A DNA stretch of 60,708 bases, taken from an uncultured bacterium. GTDB lineage: Bacteria; Cyanobacteriota; Vampirovibrionia; Gastranaerophilales; Gastranaerophilaceae. Made by a program: the position numbers and the translations under genes. Position 1 is the stretch's first letter; every line of letters starts with the position of its first letter. This document shows, in pieces, positions 9,989 to 18,133 of the stretch. Location of the stretch: contig CACYTP010000017.1 in the NCBI GenBank assembly GCA_902777385.1, positions 1 to 60,708 on the forward strand, read 5' to 3'. The notes beneath the pieces are model-generated. The model was not told the origin of the DNA, made no database searches, and saw nothing but the letters and a program-made list of their open reading frames with translations.

Positions 9989-10651
9989 TTATTTCCAACA
10001 AGGATTATCTCTTGATATTTGCCAGCCGTCTACCATAATAAGGGCTGCACAATAGTTTCTTTCGATTAATTGTTCTCTGGTTAATGGGTTGGTATATTGT
10101 AATCCACTAAAATTAAGACCTTTTTTTGTAGAATCATTATTGCTATCAATCCCACCATTTTTAAAAGTAAATTTCATAGCAAATATATCTTTATTTAATT
10201 CATTTGGTCTTTGATTAGGACCATTAACATCAACATAGATCCACCCCCCAATATTCAATGGGCAATCTACATACAAAAGAAAGGAATATCCGCTTGTTGT
10301 AATAACTGCAATACCTTTACTGTAATTCGATTCTCTTACAGAAATACATTCTGGAGATGCCGGCTCACATAATTTTATTGTTTTTATATAAGGCAAAAAG
10401 TAGTTATCTGCGAAATATTTGCTTCTTTCATATTGATTTTCATAACTTGAAAAATCCCAGGTATCCATGGTTTCATGGTCTGCTTCCGCACGCTGAAATA
10501 TCTGAGAAATTTCTGAATATGCCTTTTTTAACTGTGCTATTGTTTGCTGTTTTTGATAGTTATTAATGAGTGTCGGCAAAGTCATCGCAGCAACAACACC
10601 AATTATACCAAGTGTAATCAGAACTTCTGCAAGAGTGAACCCTTGTTTCAT
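9989..10651 (-). CDS. Prepilin-like secreted protein B (leader-free copy)
   Basis: 220 residues: MKQG then FTLAEVLITLGIIGVVAAMT, a canonical G-F cleavage site and N-terminal pilin helix. The exported region has DVNGPNQRPNELNKDIF, a short motif also seen in the pilins at 22919, 35003 and 42959, and ends with Cys, an aliphatic stretch and GWQISRDNP. Unlike the others, it has a normal AGGAGG eight bases or fewer before its ATG, and no repeat leader. It is divergent from an XRE regulator and has a strong promoter overlapping a palindrome. Likely a minor pilin or pseudopilin. Confidence 0.87.
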   Translation of the reverse strand: MKQGFTLAEVLITLGIIGVVAAMTLPTLINNYQKQQTIAQLKKAYSEISQIFQRAEADHETMDTWDFSSYENQYERSKYFADNYFLPYIKTIKLCEPASPECISVRESNYSKGIAVITTSGYSFLLYVDCPLNIGGWIYVDVNGPNQRPNELNKDIFAMKFTFKNGGIDSNNDSTKKGLNFSGLQYTNPLTREQLIERNYCAALIMVDGWQISRDNPCWK

Positions 10652-10731
10652 ATGTCCTCCTAGTATATTTTATTAGCTAACATTTGTGTAATGATACATA
10701 TTTATAATTTAAAATCAGACTACTAATCTAT

Positions 10732-10760
10732 ATTATACGATTATTAGGCAATTTTGTCAA
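10732..10760 (-). promoter_or_regulatory. Sigma70 promoter of pilin B
   Basis: On the minus strand TTGACA (10760-10755), a 17-base spacer and TATAAT (10737-10732): a perfect consensus promoter about 80 bases upstream of the pilin start. Confidence 0.7.
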
Positions 10761-10781
10761 TACTGATTATGCCTAATAATC
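10739..10781. promoter_or_regulatory. 12-bp inverted repeat, probable operator between pilin B and XRE regulator
   Basis: GATTATTAGGCA (10739-10750) and TGCCTAATAATC (10770-10781) are perfect inverted repeats 19 bases apart. The first arm lies between the -35 and -10 boxes of the pilin B promoter, so a bound protein would block it. The XRE regulator encoded just downstream is the obvious candidate. Confidence 0.55.
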
Positions 10782-10828
10782 TATTTATATGCTGATAGAA
10801 ATGAATTATTATAATTAAGAGGTTAATT

Positions 10829-11152
10829 ATGGATAATTTAAAAATCCGTTTGGGCAGAAGAATTAAAGATTTGAGAAAATCTAAAAATATTACTCAAGAG
10901 AAACTTGCAGAAATTATCAGTATGGATATAACGAGCTTGAGTAAAATAGAAACAGGGCGTAATTATCCGCAGCCGGAAACCGTTGAAAAGTTGGCAAATG
11001 CACTAAATGTAAGTATTGATAAATTATTTTTATTTCGGGATGATTTTTCAAAAGAAGAATATCTCAGAGAGATAAATAACAATATTAAGTTTATAAGTAA
11101 TGATATTAATAAATTAAAAATTTTGTATCGAGTATCTTCATCTTTGTTATAA
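10829..11152 (+). CDS. XRE-family helix-turn-helix regulator
   Basis: 107 residues. Residues 5-65 form a Cro/CI-type HTH: IKDLRKSKNITQEKLAEII, then ISMDITSLSKIETGRNYPQP and VEKLANALNVSIDKLF. The remaining 40 residues are helical and may dimerise. The ribosome site is GAGG. Divergent from pilin B with a palindrome between them, which suggests autoregulation and control of the pilin (inference). The chromate transporter pair starts 25 bases after its stop but appears to have its own promoter. Confidence 0.88.
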   Translation: MDNLKIRLGRRIKDLRKSKNITQEKLAEIISMDITSLSKIETGRNYPQPETVEKLANALNVSIDKLFLFRDDFSKEEYLREINNNIKFISNDINKLKILYRVSSSLL

Positions 11153-11171
11153 CCGTTTTTTTCGTTATAAT
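11144..11171 (+). promoter_or_regulatory. Promoter of the chromate transporter pair, leaderless type
   Basis: TTGTTA (11144-11149), 16 bases, TATAAT (11166-11171), then six bases to ATG11178 with no ribosome site. It overlaps the end of the XRE gene. Confidence 0.55.
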
Positions 11172-11177
11172 AGAACT

Positions 11178-11726
11178 ATGCAAAAATCAGTTTGGAGTAT
11201 TTATAAAACCTTTTTTAAGATAGGAACATTCTTGCTCGGCGGCGGATATGTTATTTTGCCTCTATTGCAATCAGAAATAGTTGATAAAAAAGGTTGGGCA
11301 AATTCTGAAGATATTGTTGAGTATTTTGCATTATCTCAAAGTCTTCCGGGGATTATTGCGGCAAATATTTCCATATTTGTAGGACATAAATTGCTTGGTT
11401 TACGAGGAGCATTCGCTGCAGTTTGCGGAGTAATTACTCCTGCGTTTCTTGCAATTGTATTGATAGCAAATATTTTATCAGAGCTTGTTACAAAACATCT
11501 TGTTCAGGGGATTTTTGCAGGTGTAGGGGTTGGCGTTGTAGTACTTGTCCTTTTAACCATAAAAGAAATGTGGGGCAAAAGTATTGTTGATAAGTTTACT
11601 ACGGTTATTTTTATTGCGGCAATGGTTCTTGCTTGTCTGAAAATTTCGCCTGTGTGGATTATAATCGGAAGCGTAATTTGCGGCATATTGTACAGAATTT
11701 GCTGTCGTAAGGAGGCTGAAAAATGA
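11178..11726 (+). CDS. Chromate transporter family protein, first half (short CHR)
   Basis: 182 residues. It carries the CHR-family start FKIGTFLLGGGYVILPLL and LSQSLPGIIAANISIFVG, with about six membrane segments. Short CHR proteins work as pairs equivalent to one long ChrA, and export chromate or a related anion; the physiological substrate in an anaerobe is uncertain. Its stop overlaps the start of the second half by four bases (ATGA), indicating translational coupling. Confidence 0.88.
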   Translation: MQKSVWSIYKTFFKIGTFLLGGGYVILPLLQSEIVDKKGWANSEDIVEYFALSQSLPGIIAANISIFVGHKLLGLRGAFAAVCGVITPAFLAIVLIANILSELVTKHLVQGIFAGVGVGVVVLVLLTIKEMWGKSIVDKFTTVIFIAAMVLACLKISPVWIIIGSVICGILYRICCRKEAEK

Positions 11727-12253
11727 TTTATTTTCAGCTAATTTATGAATATATTAAAATAGGGTTATTTTCTTTTGGAGGCGGATATGCAACGATTCCG
11801 TTTTTGTATCATCTTGCAGAAAATTATGACTGGTTTACTACAAAACAACTGTCTGATATGATTGCGGTTGCATCAATTACCCCCGGTCCTGTCGGGGTAA
11901 ATGTTGCAACGTTTTCCGGATTTACTACCGGCGGAATATTTGGGGCTTTAATTGCTACAGGAGCATTAATTTTACCGTCATTTGTAATTGTTGCTGCGGT
12001 TGCCAAATTGCTTGCAAAATTTCGGGAAAATAAATATGTTCAGGGAGCAATTTATGCTTTAAAACCTGCGGGATGCGGGTTGTTGGCAGCCGTTGCAATA
12101 GGCTTATTCAGGGAAAACGTATCACAATTATGGGCTTATATATTATTTGGTACACTCTTTTTAATGAGTATAAAGGTCAAAAAAGATCCTCTTATATATT
12201 TAGGTCTGTCAGGTGCTATCGGATTAGTTTTAGGCATATTGAAAATATTATAA
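11723..12253 (+). CDS. Chromate transporter family protein, second half (short CHR)
   Basis: 176 residues, paralogous to the preceding gene: IKIGLFSFGGGYATIPFL and ITPGPVGVNVATFSGF mark the CHR domain, followed by several membrane helices. AAGGAGG lies within the end of the upstream gene, and the ATGA overlap couples translation. Together the pair should assemble as a heterodimer with inverted topology (known for short-chain CHR pairs). Confidence 0.88.
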   Translation: MIYFQLIYEYIKIGLFSFGGGYATIPFLYHLAENYDWFTTKQLSDMIAVASITPGPVGVNVATFSGFTTGGIFGALIATGALILPSFVIVAAVAKLLAKFRENKYVQGAIYALKPAGCGLLAAVAIGLFRENVSQLWAYILFGTLFLMSIKVKKDPLIYLGLSGAIGLVLGILKIL

Positions 12254-12359
12254 TAATATGATATTTGCTGTTTACTTTAAATATTGAGCATGTTAGTATT
12301 TTGTCATAGAATAGATTTTCTATATTTAGGTGATTATTATAAACATGGAAAGGAAAACT

Positions 12360-15029
12360 ATGACAGAAAAAAGAGTATGGCTTTTCCGCGAAGGTGACGC
12401 TACTATGCGTAATCTGTTAGGCGGAAAGGGTGCAAACCTTGCAGAAATGACTAATTTAGGTCTTCCGGTTCCTCCGGGATTAACAATTACTACCGAAACT
12501 TGTATGGATTACATCAACCATGGTAATAAAATGCCTGCAGGTTTGATGGATGAAGTAAAAGAAGCTTTAAAAGATGTTGAAGCAAAAGCAGGTAAAAAAT
12601 TCGGTGATACTACAAATCCGCTTTTAGTTTCTGTTCGTTCAGGTGCAAGAGTTTCTATGCCGGGTATGATGGAAACTATTTTGAACCTTGGTTTGAATGA
12701 TGAAACAGTAGAAGCTATGGTTAAATTAACTAATAATCCTCGTTTCTGCTATGATTCATACAGAAGATTTTTAACAATGTTTGGTTCTGTTGCTTGGGAA
12801 ATGGACAGACAAAAATACTTCGAATCTGAAGTTGAAAAAGTTAAAGCAAGAGAAGGCGTTACAGAAGATACACAAATCTCTGCCGAAGGTTGGAAATCTT
12901 TGATTCCGATTTATAAAGCTACTATTAAAGAAGTTACCGGAAAAGAATTCCCGCAAGATCCGTACGTTCAGTTGCAAGAAGCTATTGAAGCCGTATTCCG
13001 TTCTTGGAATATTCCTCGTGCCGTAGCTTACAGAAATATGAACAAAATTGATCATAATTTCGGTACTGCAGTTAATGTTCAGACAATGGTATTCGGTAAT
13101 ATGGGTAATGACTGTGCTACAGGTGTTTCATTTACTCGTAACCCTGCTACCGGCGAAAATAAATTCTATGGTGAATATTTGGTAAATGCACAAGGTGAAG
13201 ACGTTGTTGCAGGTATCAGAACTCCTAAGCAAATTGCTGAACTTGAAACAGATATGCCTGACATTTACGAACAATATGTAAGTATTGCAAAACAGCTTGA
13301 AAAAGGTTATCACGATGTTCAAGATATGGAATTTACCGTAGAACGTGGTAAATTATGGATTCTTCAAACTCGTAACGGTAAGAGAACAGCTAAAGCAGCT
13401 ATCAAAATTGCCGTTGATATGTGCAATGAAGGTATCATAACTAAAGAAGAAGCTATTAAACAAGTTGATCCGTATTCGGTATATCAAGTATTGTTACCTT
13501 GCTTTAACCCTGATAAAGTAAAACATTCTCACAAAGTTTCAAAGGGTGTAAACGCATCTCCGGGTGCAGCTGTAGGTAAGATTGTATTTGATACCGAAGA
13601 AGCAGCTCGCCGTGGTGAAGCAGGTGAAAAAGTTATCTTGGTAAGAATTGAAACCTGTCCTGATGATATTCACGGTATGGCAGTTTCTCAGGGTGTTTTG
13701 ACTCTCAGAGGCGGTGCTACTTCTCACGCAGCTGTTGTTGCAAAAGGTATGGGTAAACCTTGTGTAAGTGGTTGCGAAGACTTGAAGATTGACCTTGCTA
13801 ACGAAACAATCACTTGTTCAGACGGAACAGTATTCCACAAAGACGATATTATTTCTCTTGACGGTGGTACAGGTGAAGTTATGGAAGGTGCTATTGAGCT
13901 TGTTCAGGCAGGTCTTGATGCTGATTTTGAAACCTTCTTCGGATGGGTTAACGAATATAAAACTTTGAAGGTTGAAGCTAACGCTGATACTCCAAAAGAT
14001 ATTGAAAACGCAATTAAATTTGGTGCTGAAGGTGTTGGATTGTGCAGAACAGAACACATGTTCATGGATCCTGACAGATTGCCTTGGGTACAAAAAATGA
14101 TTATTGCAGGTACTAAAGAAGCAAGAAAAGAAGCATTGGATAAATTGTTACCTATGCAGTATTCAGACTTCTATGCAATGTTCAAAGCATTGGGCGACAA
14201 ACCTCTAACAGTTCGTTTGTTAGATCCGCCTCTTCACGAATTCTTACCTTCAAAGATAGAATTAGTAGAAAAAGTTGCTACTAAAAAGGCTTTAGGTCAG
14301 GATTATGCAGAAGACGAAAAAATGCTTGAAATCGTTGAAAACTTGTCTGAATCAAACCCTATGATGGGCTTGAGAGGCTGCCGTTTAGGTTTAACTTATC
14401 CGGAAATTAACGAAATGCAAGTTAGAGCAATCTTTGAAGCTTGCTGTGATTTGACTAAAGAAGGTCATCATATCCAACCTTGGATTATGGTTCCTCTTAT
14501 CGGTCATATTAATGAACTTAAAACTGCAAAAGAAACATTGGTTGCAGTTGCAGAGCAAGTTATGAATGAAAAAGGCGTAAGAGTTGATTATAAATTCGGT
14601 ACAATGATTGAAATTCCTCGTGCAGCATTGACTGCTAAGGAAGTCGCAACAGAAGCCGAATTCTTCTCTTATGGTACAAACGACTTAACTCAGATGACAT
14701 TTGGTTATTCAAGAGATGATGCTGAAGGTAAATTCTTGAAGAATTATGTTGAACAAAAAATCTTACCTTCTAATCCGTTTGTAACATTAGATGTTAACGG
14801 TGTTGGCAGATTAATTGAAATGTCTATTGACGAAGGTCGTGAAGTTAATTCTTCATTAGTAGGCGGTATTTGTGGTGAACACGGTGGCGATCCTGATTCT
14901 GTAAAATATGCACACAGAATTGGTTTGAACTACGTTTCTTGCTCACCATACAGAGTTCCGCAAGCAAGATTGGCTGCTGCTCAGGCTGCTATTGATTGTA
15001 AGAAAAAAGAACTTGCTGGCTGCTGTTAA
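12360..15029 (+). CDS. ppdK: Pyruvate, phosphate dikinase
   Basis: 889 residues from ATG12360, the usual length. It interconverts pyruvate, ATP and phosphate with PEP, AMP and PPi. Visible parts are the ATP-grasp domain (LLGGKGANLAEMTNLGLPVP and VSVRSGARVSMPGMMETILN), the phosphohistidine motif GGATSHAAVVAKGMGKPCVS (about 450), and the C-terminal PEP-binding TIM barrel with GICGEHGGDP, whose Cys is catalytic. ATG12360 has GGAAAGGA upstream; two earlier in-frame ATGs lack one. With pgk and fba in the window it fits a PPi-linked glycolysis, as in many anaerobes. Confidence 0.96.
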   Translation: MTEKRVWLFREGDATMRNLLGGKGANLAEMTNLGLPVPPGLTITTETCMDYINHGNKMPAGLMDEVKEALKDVEAKAGKKFGDTTNPLLVSVRSGARVSMPGMMETILNLGLNDETVEAMVKLTNNPRFCYDSYRRFLTMFGSVAWEMDRQKYFESEVEKVKAREGVTEDTQISAEGWKSLIPIYKATIKEVTGKEFPQDPYVQLQEAIEAVFRSWNIPRAVAYRNMNKIDHNFGTAVNVQTMVFGNMGNDCATGVSFTRNPATGENKFYGEYLVNAQGEDVVAGIRTPKQIAELETDMPDIYEQYVSIAKQLEKGYHDVQDMEFTVERGKLWILQTRNGKRTAKAAIKIAVDMCNEGIITKEEAIKQVDPYSVYQVLLPCFNPDKVKHSHKVSKGVNASPGAAVGKIVFDTEEAARRGEAGEKVILVRIETCPDDIHGMAVSQGVLTLRGGATSHAAVVAKGMGKPCVSGCEDLKIDLANETITCSDGTVFHKDDIISLDGGTGEVMEGAIELVQAGLDADFETFFGWVNEYKTLKVEANADTPKDIENAIKFGAEGVGLCRTEHMFMDPDRLPWVQKMIIAGTKEARKEALDKLLPMQYSDFYAMFKALGDKPLTVRLLDPPLHEFLPSKIELVEKVATKKALGQDYAEDEKMLEIVENLSESNPMMGLRGCRLGLTYPEINEMQVRAIFEACCDLTKEGHHIQPWIMVPLIGHINELKTAKETLVAVAEQVMNEKGVRVDYKFGTMIEIPRAALTAKEVATEAEFFSYGTNDLTQMTFGYSRDDAEGKFLKNYVEQKILPSNPFVTLDVNGVGRLIEMSIDEGREVNSSLVGGICGEHGGDPDSVKYAHRIGLNYVSCSPYRVPQARLAAAQAAIDCKKKELAGCC

Positions 15030-15053
15030 GTTAGTTAAAAATCGTACAAAATT

Positions 15054-15085
15054 AAAAGGTGCGTACTATGTGTATGCACCTTTTT
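15054..15085. terminator. Bidirectional terminator between ppdK and glycosyltransferase
   Basis: AAAAGGTGCGTAC/GTATGCACCTTTT forms a stem with one G-T pair and a 5-base loop, with A and T runs on both sides, serving the two convergent genes. Confidence 0.85.
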
Positions 15086-15090
15086 AATAT

Positions 15091-16401
15091 CTACATATCT
15101 TCACTCACAACCTTTTTAATTGTATCTACAATAATGTTTGTACATTTTTGCCAGCTAAACTGTTTTGACCGTTCAAGAGCTTTTTCACGGCATTGATGCC
15201 TAAAATCATTATCATAATACATTTTTCTATATGCCTCAATCATTTCTTCATCAGATTTCGGATTGACCTGAATACCTGCATCACCTATAACTTCAGGAAT
15301 TGATGTAACATTAGAGGTTATACAGGCACAACCGCATTGCATTGCTTCCAATACAGGCAATCCAAAGCCTTCATACAGTGACGGATATACAAAAATTTCA
15401 CTTGCACTATACAGTCCAGGTAAATCTTCATCATCCACATAGCCTGCTTTTATTATTTTGTCTTTGTAGTTTGTCCCTGACAACTCTTTATCCAGCAAGT
15501 CCAAAAATGCCTGCCAGTGACCACCGCCCATTACAAACACCAAATCATCAATATTATTATCATTTATAAATTTTACAAAATTTTTAACCGCAAATATCAG
15601 GTTTTTTCTCGGTTCAATTGTACACAGACTGAATATAAACTTTTTATCGGACGGAATATTATATTTTTCTCTTACGGAACGTAATATATTCTCATCTTTT
15701 ACGGGATAAAAATTTTCATTTGCACCAAGCAACGTTGTTGTAATGTGTTCAGGATTCAATTTATCACAATATTTTATAAAATCCTGTTTTGTGTATTCAG
15801 AATTTGCAAAATAATAATCATTTCCGTTTAACGTGTCGTATAGCTGCCTAAACCATGTATTTTTTATTTTCATATTGAAAAAATAATCTTCAAGTGCCAG
15901 TGGAATTGCATCATGCAACAATACAAATCTGTGGATATTATCAGAAGTTAATATTTGTTTTGGCGGTGCCTGATTTGGAGAAAAATAAATATTCCATTTT
16001 GAAAGTTCTTTTTCGTTAATTTTTGAGACAAAATTATATTGCATAGAAAAATTTAAAATTCTAATTGCAAAAAACCTGACAAATTTCTTAAAGAAGTTAT
16101 CTTTTTTATCTAATTTCCGACAGCTGTATTTCCATTGTTCCAATAAACCAAGGAAATATGTTATAAACGTAGTTTTGCAGATAATTGGTATATTAGAAAA
16201 TTCAGAATTTGTTTCGACAAATTTATGTATTCCTAATATATTAGAGGGTTTTACATAAAATCCTATTTCTATATTATCGTATTTAGTTAATTCTTTCATT
16301 AAATTATATGCTACAAAAAATATTCCGCTTCTTGCACCGGTTTTTTGATAATCGTAGGATAATATATTTGCATCAAATAGTAGTCTAATCTTCTCTTTCA
16401 T
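15091..16401 (-). CDS. Glycosyltransferase family 4 (GT-B fold)
   Basis: 436 residues. The C-terminal half shows the GT4 signature: [11 protein letters not shown] (about 285), [20 protein letters not shown] (about 340), and [19 protein letters not shown] with the catalytic EX7E, then [11 protein letters not shown]. Retaining sugar transfer from a nucleotide sugar, probably in cell-surface polysaccharide synthesis. The start has GGTGGAG upstream. It overlaps the end of the preceding glycosyltransferase gene by 17 bases, so the two form an operon. Confidence 0.9.
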   Translation of the reverse strand: MKEKIRLLFDANILSYDYQKTGARSGIFFVAYNLMKELTKYDNIEIGFYVKPSNILGIHKFVETNSEFSNIPIICKTTFITYFLGLLEQWKYSCRKLDKKDNFFKKFVRFFAIRILNFSMQYNFVSKINEKELSKWNIYFSPNQAPPKQILTSDNIHRFVLLHDAIPLALEDYFFNMKIKNTWFRQLYDTLNGNDYYFANSEYTKQDFIKYCDKLNPEHITTTLLGANENFYPVKDENILRSVREKYNIPSDKKFIFSLCTIEPRKNLIFAVKNFVKFINDNNIDDLVFVMGGGHWQAFLDLLDKELSGTNYKDKIIKAGYVDDEDLPGLYSASEIFVYPSLYEGFGLPVLEAMQCGCACITSNVTSIPEVIGDAGIQVNPKSDEEMIEAYRKMYYDNDFRHQCREKALERSKQFSWQKCTNIIVDTIKKVVSEDM

Positions 16402-18073
16402 ATATCTCCACCAATTTTTGATATTTGTTTAAAATATTTTTGAATTGAATATCACTCTCAGAAATTCTGTTAATCTTGTATAATGTATAATCATTATTTA
16501 AATTAAGTTCTCTGTCAATATTAATTATTGTCAGATTGTTAATTGCATCATTTGCAATACGAATTTTAGTATTATTAAGTACTGCCATGGCCCAGAACCA
16601 GATGTCATCATTAGTCTGGCATAAATTTAAAAATATATTTTTATCTGTAACATCTTTATACAGTGAGTTCGGCGGATAAAGAACCCCTCCGACACCCATT
16701 AAAAGATTATTATAAGAAGCACATTTTTCAATATTATCAGTCCATAGTTTATATGGAAGAGGGTTGTTGTCATTGAACTTTATATTCTTGTGCTTGTGAG
16801 TAATAATATCATCAGGATATTGTTTATGTGTTTCTACAAGCTTTTTCAGCCAGTCTTGTTCATAAAAAATATCATCGTCTGCCGTAACAATCGTTTTATC
16901 CTTAAATTCATCCAGAGCCGGTACAAGTTTTGTAAATGAGCGGACATCTTCTACAAACCTGAATTCCAATCCGTATTTTTTAAAATCAATAACCCTTTGG
17001 GGAATATCGTTTTCTCCGTTTGGGAATTTGTCCCTGCCAAGATATAAAATAAATTTTTCGGGTTTTATACTTTGTTTAATTATGGAATAGATTGCATAAT
17101 GGATATCTTGCATTCTGTCAGGTATTGTAGTCATAGATATTATAGTATTTTCAGCTGTTTCTTTATCGTTATTGTTTTCTGTTTCTATAAATCTGTGGAT
17201 TTCTTTTTCTAATTTGTTCTTGTTAATACGTTTGATATCAGGATACAAGTTAAATACATTTATTGTAATTTTATAATATATTTTTCTCAGGATTTTTTTT
17301 ATGGTTTTGAGTGTTGGTTTTATGTTGTAAAGCCCGTTTTCGATTATTTTAAATGTTAAAGGTAAAAATATTTTGAAAAAATGCTTTTTATACAAATCTT
17401 TGTGGAGTTTGATAATATTTTTTCTTATTTCTATGTATTTTGTAAATTTTAGTGCTTCTTGCGTTCTTGTGGCAAGATGTTTCCTGTAAAAAAAGAGTGT
17501 TTCAGGTATTTTATATGTTTCATAACCGGCTTCAATAAATGAAAGCCATAAGTCCCAGTCTTCACAGCCTAATTCAGCTTCTCCTTTGTAACCGCCAATT
17601 TTTTCAAAATCAGATTTTCTGAACATTGATGTTGCAAATATTCTGTTTTGAACAAGCATATTACTAATCGTTGCCGGTTTCAAATTCCACTTACCCGACT
17701 TTGTTCCAAAATATTCAGCTTCACAATATACAACTCCGATTTTTGTATTTTCATCGAGAATTCGTACTGCTTTTTCTATATATGAAGGTTCAATCTTATC
17801 ATCAGCATCGAGTGGTAATATGTATTCTCCGCTTGCGATATTTATTCCGTTATTTCTTGCTTTGCATACTCCTTGATTGTTCTGATGAATAATTTTGATA
17901 TTGCTAAAATCATTCAGGAGATTATTTAAATCTTCAGGTTTTATGTCTGAAGAGCCGTCATTAATTACTATTATCTCAACATCCTGAAATGTTGAGGCTT
18001 TTACTGATTGTATTGCCTCGGATATGAATTCGGATTGGTTGTAACAGGGAATAATAACGGATACTTTATTCAA
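16385..18073 (-). CDS. Two-domain glycosyltransferase (GT2 plus second GT-A-like domain)
   Basis: 562 residues from TTG18073, which has GAGG six bases upstream; an in-frame GTG at 18085 would add four residues. Residues 1-215 are a GT2 domain: VSVIIPCYNQSEFISEAIQS, VINDGSSD, and LPLDADD with the metal-binding DxD. After a basic linker, residues 310-560 look like a second GT-A-type domain with SMTTIPDRM, VTADDDIFYEQDWLKKL and TNDDIWFWAMAV. It probably adds two sugars to a surface glycan. First gene of a two-gene operon with the GT4 gene. Confidence 0.85.
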   Translation of the reverse strand: MNKVSVIIPCYNQSEFISEAIQSVKASTFQDVEIIVINDGSSDIKPEDLNNLLNDFSNIKIIHQNNQGVCKARNNGINIASGEYILPLDADDKIEPSYIEKAVRILDENTKIGVVYCEAEYFGTKSGKWNLKPATISNMLVQNRIFATSMFRKSDFEKIGGYKGEAELGCEDWDLWLSFIEAGYETYKIPETLFFYRKHLATRTQEALKFTKYIEIRKNIIKLHKDLYKKHFFKIFLPLTFKIIENGLYNIKPTLKTIKKILRKIYYKITINVFNLYPDIKRINKNKLEKEIHRFIETENNNDKETAENTIISMTTIPDRMQDIHYAIYSIIKQSIKPEKFILYLGRDKFPNGENDIPQRVIDFKKYGLEFRFVEDVRSFTKLVPALDEFKDKTIVTADDDIFYEQDWLKKLVETHKQYPDDIITHKHKNIKFNDNNPLPYKLWTDNIEKCASYNNLLMGVGGVLYPPNSLYKDVTDKNIFLNLCQTNDDIWFWAMAVLNNTKIRIANDAINNLTIINIDRELNLNNDYTLYKINRISESDIQFKNILNKYQKLVEIYERED

Positions 18074-18133
18074 TATTTGCCTCACTTTTCTTCAATGATA
18101 GCATATTGTATTGTGATTGTGAAGATTTTTATG

